NCBI GenBank assembly: GCA_955652255.1
Contig: CATPAW010000036.1
Location: forward strand, 1-12,747
DNA: 12,747 bases
From: an uncultured Chthoniobacterales bacterium
Lineage (GTDB): Bacteria; Verrucomicrobiota; Verrucomicrobiia; Chthoniobacterales; UBA10450
Direction of reading: 5' to 3'
The translations under genes and the position numbers were made by a program. This document shows, piece after piece, positions 8,218 to 12,747 of this stretch (within the stretch, counting starts at the first letter, position 1; each line of letters begins with the position of its first letter). A model generated the notes under the pieces. That model made no database searches. It was not told where the DNA came from and saw only the letters and a list, made by a program, of their open reading frames with translations.

Positions 8218-9396
8218 ATGCTTTCCAGTTTGCCGCGCGTGTATCCGCTGCTCGGGTTTTGCGGCGGGTATGCGATCGTAATGCTTTTCAATCCGGTGCG
8301 GCAGGCGCTGCGCGATGGCTTCCGCTGCATCGCTCGCTTCAAGCGCATCTGGCTCACCTTTGTTCTTCTCGGGTTTACTTACTCCGTTTTCCAATTCGCT
8401 ACTTTCACTCCCATTCAAAACTCGGCGGATCTCGATCTAAAGCAGGTTACGTCGATGCCAAGCTGGCACTGGCCGAGATTTGCAGAGGTATGGAGGGAGA
8501 CTCCGTTGCCTGCACTCGAAGGTGTCGCGGGAATTTTCGATAATGCTACGACCACGTATCCGCTTTCGGTCGTCGCAGCGGTGCTCATGGTCCTCAACTG
8601 GCGCGGTCTGCACGGCGCGTTGTTGCGCGCCTTGCGGAAGCGATATCGCTCCGGGAGTTATTTCATTTATCTAATCCTGCTCCTCAGCGCGCTGGCCTCG
8701 CTTCTCAAACCCATTGTTTTTTGGCGGCTGCCGGAGTGGGGCGGCATGGTCCCAGCCGCAGGATTGTTGCAGATCTCGGCGACGGTGGATGCAGTCGCGT
8801 TCATCTTCGAATATTTGTTCGGAGTTTATATTCAGATTTATTTGATAACAGTCTGCATTACCTGGATTCGCGGGGTGAGTTTTGAGGAAGGCGCGCTCTT
8901 CCGCTTTGCCATGCGCCGTTTCAGTTATGTGCTGAAGTGGGCGGGGATCGTTGTGTTGTTGAGCACTTTGGTCGTGCGGCTGCCGCTGCTGCTGGCCTAC
9001 TTTATGGATATTCCCGATGTGCTCGATTACCTGCCGCTCGAGCGTGTTGTCATGAGTGGTTTGATCATTGCGTTCTGCTCCGTCCAGATCTCGCTTGCTC
9101 TGCATAACGAAACTTTGGCCGCCGCGATCCGCTCTCATCGTCAATTCATCCGCGAGAACGCCGGTCGTTTCGGCTGGTTTTTACTCATCTGCGGAATCCA
9201 CTTCTTTCTCCTTATTGCCTCCGACGCCGTTGTGCGTGGCGCCATCGGTGATCGGTTGGTCGCGCTTTTTTCCTGGAAATGCATCTTTGTCTTTCTGCGC
9301 GGACTCATCACCGGCTGGCTCCTGGCATCATGGGTTTGTCTGTTTCGTCAAAGCGAAACCGGTCGCGTTGAGCAGGAGAGTTGGATCCGGTATTAA
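8218..9396 (+). CDS. Unrecognised polytopic membrane protein (about nine segments)
   Basis: I do not recognise this 392-residue protein. It has about nine hydrophobic segments, at roughly 7-24, 44-62, 114-128, 147-169, 191-216, 240-262, 278-296, 318-338 and 354-376. The main soluble stretch is a loop at about 63-112 (LDLKQVTSMPSWHWPRF within it). A short acidic tail closes the protein. There is no catalytic motif, ATP-binding site, metal-binding cluster or known transporter signature that I can see. The ATG at 8218 was chosen. The same frame opens earlier with a TTG at 8188, but that start would overlap the end of lepB and shows no ribosome binding site. It sits 11 bp after lepB and 18 bp before the squalene/phytoene synthase, so it is probably co-transcribed with both. 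A role in membrane lipid handling or secretion is suggested by position only. Confidence 0.8.
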   Translation: MLSSLPRVYPLLGFCGGYAIVMLFNPVRQALRDGFRCIARFKRIWLTFVLLGFTYSVFQFATFTPIQNSADLDLKQVTSMPSWHWPRFAEVWRETPLPALEGVAGIFDNATTTYPLSVVAAVLMVLNWRGLHGALLRALRKRYRSGSYFIYLILLLSALASLLKPIVFWRLPEWGGMVPAAGLLQISATVDAVAFIFEYLFGVYIQIYLITVCITWIRGVSFEEGALFRFAMRRFSYVLKWAGIVVLLSTLVVRLPLLLAYFMDIPDVLDYLPLERVVMSGLIIAFCSVQISLALHNETLAAAIRSHRQFIRENAGRFGWFLLICGIHFFLLIASDAVVRGAIGDRLVALFSWKCIFVFLRGLITGWLLASWVCLFRQSETGRVEQESWIRY

Positions 9397-9401
9397 AAAG
9401 C

Positions 9402-9407
9402 AGGTGG
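9402..9407 (+). promoter_or_regulatory. Ribosome binding site deciding a GTG start
   Basis: AGGTGG at 9402-9407 matches AGGAGG at 5 of 6 positions and lies 7 bases before the GTG at 9415. This supports the GTG as the start of the squalene/phytoene synthase. A second in-frame GTG two codons later has poorer spacing. Confidence 0.6.
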
Positions 9408-9414
9408 CGACGGC

Positions 9415-10269
9415 GTGAATGTGAATGCAGCGACGATCACCCGCCAGAGCAACTCGAACCTCGCGCTGACGTTCATTTCGTTGGGACGCGAACGCCGTCG
9501 CGACATCACAATTTTTTACGCGTTTTGCCGCGTGATCGACGACATCGTCGATTCCTGGGAGCTGAGTGTGGCCGCGAAACGACTGCGCCTCGCGGAATGG
9601 CGCAACATGCTGCGCGCCGCCGCCCCCGGCGAACCGGCGCTGGCTCGTGACGTTCGCGCTTTGATCGACAAGTACTCGCTCTCGCCCGACATGCTCGAGG
9701 AAATTATTACCGGTATGGAAATGGACTTGAGCATCTCGCGATATGCGACTTTCGATGAGCTCCGCGTCTATTGCTATCGGGTCGCCAGTGTCGTCGGTCT
9801 CCTCAGCATCGAGATTTTCGGATATCGCAATCTGGGCTGCAAAGAGTATGCGATCAAGCTCGGGCTCGCTCTCCAGATGACGAACATTATTCGCGATGTC
9901 GGGAAAGATTTGCGCGCTGGCCGGATTTATTTGCCACAGGAAGATCTGGCGCGTTTCGATTATTCCGAAGGGGCGTTGCAAGATCGGCAATATAACGAGC
10001 GCTTTATTCGCCTGATGAAATTTGAGGCTGCTCGAGCGCGCGACTTTTTCATGCGGGCGGCTGTGCTGCTTCCGCCTGAAGATCGACGCTCGATGGTTGC
10101 GGCGGAGATCATGTCTTCGGTTTATCGCGGCCTTCTCCGCCGAATGGAATCGGACAACTTTCGCGTTTTCGAAAAAGAATATCGGCTTAACAAACTGGAG
10201 AAAGCCGGCCGGATTGCGGCGCAATTATTTAAGAATTTCTTGAACGTGCTTTGTCGAGCGTCCGTCTGA
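9415..10269 (+). CDS. Squalene/phytoene synthase family enzyme (HpnD-like possible)
   Basis: The 284-residue protein is a head-to-head trans-isoprenyl diphosphate synthase. The first aspartate-rich motif is FYAFCRVIDDIVD (34-46), with D42 and D46 in the DxxxD position. The second is RDVGKDLRAGRIYLPQEDL (160-178), with D161 and D165. Both bind the diphosphate through magnesium. Length is normal for bacterial phytoene synthase (CrtB) and presqualene diphosphate synthase (HpnD). There is no membrane segment, so it is a soluble or peripheral enzyme. The product would be phytoene or a squalene precursor, feeding carotenoid or hopanoid/sterol synthesis. I cannot assign the subtype from sequence alone: no hpnC, hpnE, crtI or cyclase gene is in the window. 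The GTG start is supported by a good ribosome binding site. It is the last gene of the lepA-lepB run. Confidence 0.9.
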   Translation: MNVNAATITRQSNSNLALTFISLGRERRRDITIFYAFCRVIDDIVDSWELSVAAKRLRLAEWRNMLRAAAPGEPALARDVRALIDKYSLSPDMLEEIITGMEMDLSISRYATFDELRVYCYRVASVVGLLSIEIFGYRNLGCKEYAIKLGLALQMTNIIRDVGKDLRAGRIYLPQEDLARFDYSEGALQDRQYNERFIRLMKFEAARARDFFMRAAVLLPPEDRRSMVAAEIMSSVYRGLLRRMESDNFRVFEKEYRLNKLEKAGRIAAQLFKNFLNVLCRASV

Positions 10270-10335
10270 CGAACCAGTTGTGAATTTTATTTGGATTCAG
10301 CGCTACGATCGCGTTTTAAAAGGGTTAAAAGATTC

Positions 10336-10340
10336 AAGGA
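10336..10340 (+). promoter_or_regulatory. Ribosome binding site of the glycine-zipper lipoprotein gene
   Basis: AAGGA at 10336-10340 lies 7 bases before the ATG at 10348. It sets the start of the lipoprotein gene at 10348 rather than at an upstream TTG at 10291, and it places the lipobox at the normal distance from the N terminus. It is among the clearest Shine-Dalgarno matches in the window. Confidence 0.7.
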
Positions 10341-10347
10341 AAAAATT

Positions 10348-10737
10348 ATGAGGAAAAATCATTTAAAAATCATCTCGGCATTTGCTCTTTTGCCGCTGGC
10401 TCTGAATTCATGCGACACGCCCACCGGGCAAGGCGCTGGTTACGGCGCGGCTGCTGGAGCAATCATCGGCGGCGCCGCCACTGGTAGAGTGCGGGGCGCG
10501 GCCATTGGCGCCGCAATCGGCGCGGCCAGCGGTGCGTTAATCGGCGCCGCCATTCAGGAGGATCAGGCCGCGCGCTACGGTCCACCGCCGCCGGGCGGTT
10601 TTCCGTTCGCCCGTTTTAGCGGCACGCCCGGACTGTTTTACAGCCCGTACACGAATCGCCTCTACGATCTTCGCGGCGTTCCTCCGGGCGGGTTGACGCG
10701 CGATATAGACTCAGGCCAGCTTTTCCGCAAACCGTAG
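10348..10737 (+). CDS. Small glycine-zipper lipoprotein
   Basis: The product is 129 residues. A lipoprotein signal peptide opens it: the basic start MRKNHLK, a hydrophobic core (8-19), and a lipobox ending in C22 (ALNSC). After maturation the cysteine would be lipidated and the protein held in a membrane, probably the outer one. Residues 28-68 form a glycine zipper of alternating GxxxG-type repeats (GYGAAAGAIIGGAATG and then AAIGAAIGAASGALIGAAIQ), as in the 17-kDa antigen/OmpA-like zipper families. Such segments pack as tight hairpins in or on membranes. The C-terminal 55 residues are proline- and aromatic-rich (GPPPPGG, FSGTPGLFYSPYTNRLYDL) and not recognised. It begins 78 bp after the squalene/phytoene synthase with its own good ribosome binding site, so it may be transcribed separately. 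Two adjacent stops (TAG TGA) end it. Molecular function is unknown. Confidence 0.87.
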   Translation: MRKNHLKIISAFALLPLALNSCDTPTGQGAGYGAAAGAIIGGAATGRVRGAAIGAAIGAASGALIGAAIQEDQAARYGPPPPGGFPFARFSGTPGLFYSPYTNRLYDLRGVPPGGLTRDIDSGQLFRKP

Positions 10738-10779
10738 TGAAGCGCCGGCCTTGATGTGGGGAATTCGCGTTTGCGGGGA

Positions 10780-12258
10780 TCAGCGGGTTTGCGCTTGCAG
10801 CGCGTCCACCAGCTTCTGCGCCTCGTTCGTCATCTTCAGCAATTCCGGCCACGGACGGTGATAATTCTCGCCTGGTAATTTGCGGGTGGCGTCAAAACCC
10901 ATGTGCGATCCGATGTTCTGCTCGCTTGGGGCGTGATCGAGCGAGTCACTCGGATTTTTGATGAACGTCGTGTCGCGCGCCGGATCGGTGTTGGCGCATA
11001 AGCGAAAGAGCACTTCGCTCGTGTTGTGCACGTCGCAATCTTCATCGACTACCACGATGTATTTGCTGAACATCATTTGCCCCATGCCCCAAAGGCCGTG
11101 CATGATTTTGAACGCCTGATACGGATACTGCTTTCGAATGCTCACGAAAACCAGATTGTGAAAGACGCCTTCCGGCGGCAGCGTCATGTCTACGATCTCG
11201 GGAAAATTCATTTTGAAAACCGGCAGAAAAATCCGAACGCTCGCGTCGCCTAAATAATAATCTTCCATCGGTGGCACTCCCACGATGGTGGTCGGATAAA
11301 CCGCATCGCGCCGATGCGTAATGGCGGTGAGATGGAAGACCGGATAATCCTCCAGCGCGGTGTAAAAGCCGGTGTGATCGCCAAACGGACCTTCCGGGCG
11401 CATCTCCCCCGGCTGCACATATCCTTCGAGGACAAAGTCGACGTCCGCCGGGACATCGACATCGATTGTTTTGCAGCGCACCAGCTCGATTGATCTCCTT
11501 CGCAGAAAACCCGCGAAAAGAATTTCATCCAGGCCATCGGGCAGTGGCGCGGTCGCAGCAAAAGTGTAAACCGGATCGCCTCCCAGCGTCACCGCCACCG
11601 GCATCCGTTCGCCGCGCTCGTAGTATCGCTTCCCATGACGCGCGCCGACCTTGTGGATCTGCCAGTGCATTCCGGTCGTGCGCTTGTCGTAAATTTGCAT
11701 CCGATAAACGCCGACGTTGCGCGCGCCCGTTTCAGGATCACGCGTATGCACGTTCGGCAGGGTAATGAAACGGCCACCGTCTTTCGGCCAGCATTTCAAG
11801 ATGGGCAGATCAACCAGCGAAAATTGATTATCGATGTTTTCATTGTCGATCTTATGCACGATCTCCTGGCTCGCGCCTTCTTTCACCTGTTTCGGCCGCG
11901 CGTGCAGAAGGTGAATTCCCTGTTTGAGCAAAGCAAAACCTTCGCGCAGATCGGTCGGTGGCTTTGCCTTGAGGATAAGCTGAATTTCCTGCGCAATTTC
12001 ATCCACGCTCTCGCGTCCCAGGGCCATGGCAATTCTCCGGCGCGATCCCATCGTATTGATGGCCACCGGAAATTCCGATTTTGCCCCATCGACGATTGGT
12101 TGCTCGAACAAAAGCGCCTTGCCCCCACCGGGCGATTTCATTTCCCGGTCGGCCCATTCCGCGATAAGCAAATCGGTGTCGACCGGAAGGGCGACGCATT
12201 GCAATTCGCCTGCTTGTTCAAGCGCCTCAATGAATTTTCCGAATGAGCGGTAAGCCAT
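10780..12258 (-). CDS. UbiD-family prenylated-FMN-dependent decarboxylase
   Basis: The 492-residue protein aligns by eye along its whole length with E. coli UbiD (497 residues). It would remove a carboxyl group from an aromatic ring using prenylated FMN made by a UbiX partner, which is not in this window. The cofactor and metal-site stretch is ARNVGVYRMQIY (179-190), with N181 and R186. H202 and E258 (SIELVRC) are in the positions of the other metal ligands. RPEGPFGDHTGFY (287-299) carries E289 and D294, which with R186 make the E(D)-R-E catalytic set. DPARDT and GSHMGFDATRKLPGE near the C terminus match the family. In many bacteria this enzyme acts in quinone synthesis: ubiquinone through UbiD, or futalosine-route menaquinone through MqnL. 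The second is more likely if this is Verrucomicrobiota. The gene converges on the lipoprotein gene, 42 bp apart. Confidence 0.93.
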   Translation of the reverse strand: MAYRSFGKFIEALEQAGELQCVALPVDTDLLIAEWADREMKSPGGGKALLFEQPIVDGAKSEFPVAINTMGSRRRIAMALGRESVDEIAQEIQLILKAKPPTDLREGFALLKQGIHLLHARPKQVKEGASQEIVHKIDNENIDNQFSLVDLPILKCWPKDGGRFITLPNVHTRDPETGARNVGVYRMQIYDKRTTGMHWQIHKVGARHGKRYYERGERMPVAVTLGGDPVYTFAATAPLPDGLDEILFAGFLRRRSIELVRCKTIDVDVPADVDFVLEGYVQPGEMRPEGPFGDHTGFYTALEDYPVFHLTAITHRRDAVYPTTIVGVPPMEDYYLGDASVRIFLPVFKMNFPEIVDMTLPPEGVFHNLVFVSIRKQYPYQAFKIMHGLWGMGQMMFSKYIVVVDEDCDVHNTSEVLFRLCANTDPARDTTFIKNPSDSLDHAPSEQNIGSHMGFDATRKLPGENYHRPWPELLKMTNEAQKLVDALQAQTR

Positions 12259-12302
12259 TTATGAAGCGCCGCTGCACGCTCGAGGCGCGGGCCAGATTTT
12301 AA

Positions 12303-12747
12303 TCAGCGGTAAGGCGCGAGATATTGAAACGACGCTACGCGGCCGTTGGCGAAGGTGACTGTTTTATAAGGAGTCGGAATGCTCGGCGGAATGTAGGAAT
12401 AATAGAATGGATCGTAAAACGGATCACCGAAGAAGACGAAGCTGCGGTCATGATGCGTCCGGAACACAGCGACGCTCCCAAAACCGTAGCCATATCCATA
12501 ACCGTACGGGCCGTACGGATATCCATAGCCATAAGGAGCCGTGGTGTAGGTTATGTAAATCCATGTTTCCGTTGCCCGGCCGCGCATGTTGCCCACCACT
12601 TTCTGCTCGGGAGAACCCCACGCCAGCCAAACCGCGTTTTCCGACATCCCGGGCCGAATCTGGCCCTGGCTCACCAGCGCTTGATCTCTGGGCGAGGGAG
12701 TTTGGATAATTTCCGGATGATTCGAGATCCGGGTCTCGGTCGTGGAA
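12303..12747 (-). CDS. BamE/SmpA-like Tyr/Gly-rich envelope protein, start beyond the right edge
   Basis: The frame is open from the right edge to the stop at 12303, giving about 147 residues and lacking the N terminus. The visible part begins STTETRISNHPEIIQ, then LVSQGQIRPGMSENAVWLAWG, which resembles the 'G-x-I-x-x-G-M-x-x-x-x-V-x-x-x-W-G-x-P' core of BamE/SmpA/OmlA-like small outer-membrane lipoproteins. It is followed by ATETWIYITY, the paired strand. A low-complexity run rich in Tyr and Gly (YGYGYPYGPYGYGYGYGFG) comes next, then an aromatic stretch FFGDPFYDPFYYSYIPP, and finally YKTVTFANGRVASFQYL. The last part resembles the closing beta hairpin of the fold ('V-x-F-x-N-G-x-V'). A signal peptide or lipobox would lie outside the window. 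It is 44 bp upstream of the ubiD-like gene on the same strand and may be co-transcribed. Function is unknown; the BamE-like fold is inference. Confidence 0.72.
   Translation of the reverse strand, partial: STTETRISNHPEIIQTPSPRDQALVSQGQIRPGMSENAVWLAWGSPEQKVVGNMRGRATETWIYITYTTAPYGYGYPYGPYGYGYGYGFGSVAVFRTHHDRSFVFFGDPFYDPFYYSYIPPSIPTPYKTVTFANGRVASFQYLAPYR

Noticed and set aside
9328..10224. A 298-codon frame antisense to the squalene/phytoene synthase gene
   Set aside because: The sense strand encodes both aspartate-rich motifs and a good ribosome binding site. The antisense product has no recognisable motif.
10738..10779. A bidirectional terminator between the convergent lipoprotein and ubiD-like genes
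   Set aside because: I looked for a GC-rich stem followed by a T-run on either strand and found none convincing in this 42-bp gap.
11635..12246. A 203-codon frame antisense to the ubiD-like gene
   Set aside because: The opposite strand encodes an almost full-length match to UbiD, and the antisense frame has no domain.
12502..12518. Two adjacent CCGTACGG palindromes as a possible operator
   Set aside because: They fall inside the coding run for Tyr-Gly-Pro-Tyr-Gly and follow from repeated codons, so a regulatory role is not supported.

Overview
The window looks like ordinary chromosome from a Gram-negative-type bacterium, most probably a Verrucomicrobiota member of the Chthoniobacterales / 'Spartobacteria' kind. 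The clues are a signal peptidase I with a long insertion, a Tyr/Gly-rich BamE-like protein, a squalene/phytoene synthase, and short intergenic repeats that begin TGTCATTCCGAG or TGTAGCGGCG. Composition is moderately GC-rich and even along the window. The phylum call is inference from remembered protein style, not from a search. No rRNA, tRNA, CRISPR array, transposase or phage gene is visible.

Layout. (1) 1-1805: two divergent family-4 glycosyltransferases. The left one runs off the window on the minus strand. The right one is WaaG-like and lies on the plus strand. A small inverted-repeat element (579-659) sits between them. (2) 1754-5083: a run of four minus-strand genes. In transcription order they are a GT-C (ArnT/family-39-like) membrane glycosyltransferase, an FHA-domain protein with a C-terminal membrane anchor, a HAD phosphatase and a STAS-domain protein. 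The STAS gene overlaps the 3' end of the WaaG-like gene by 52 bp, tail to tail. (3) 5259-10269: a plus-strand run of lepA (elongation factor 4), lepB (signal peptidase I), an unrecognised protein of about nine membrane segments, and a squalene/phytoene synthase. The gaps are 44, 11 and 18 bp, so this looks like one operon. (4) 10348-10737: a separate small glycine-zipper lipoprotein gene with a good ribosome binding site. (5) 10780-12747: minus-strand ubiD-like decarboxylase, and upstream of it a BamE-like Tyr/Gly-rich protein whose start lies beyond the right edge.

The shared theme is the cell envelope: sugar transfer to surface glycans, secretion (signal peptidase and a translation factor often encoded beside it), isoprenoid lipid synthesis, quinone synthesis, and small envelope proteins. 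FHA and STAS proteins add possible phosphorylation-dependent signalling, but no kinase, phosphatase partner or sigma factor is encoded nearby.

I found no convincing new defence, mobile or regulatory system. The points most worth checking are the unidentified nine-segment membrane protein between lepB and the squalene/phytoene synthase, the insertion in LepB with its possible disulfide, the two families of short palindromic repeats beside start codons and gene ends, and a possible leaderless promoter for lepA.
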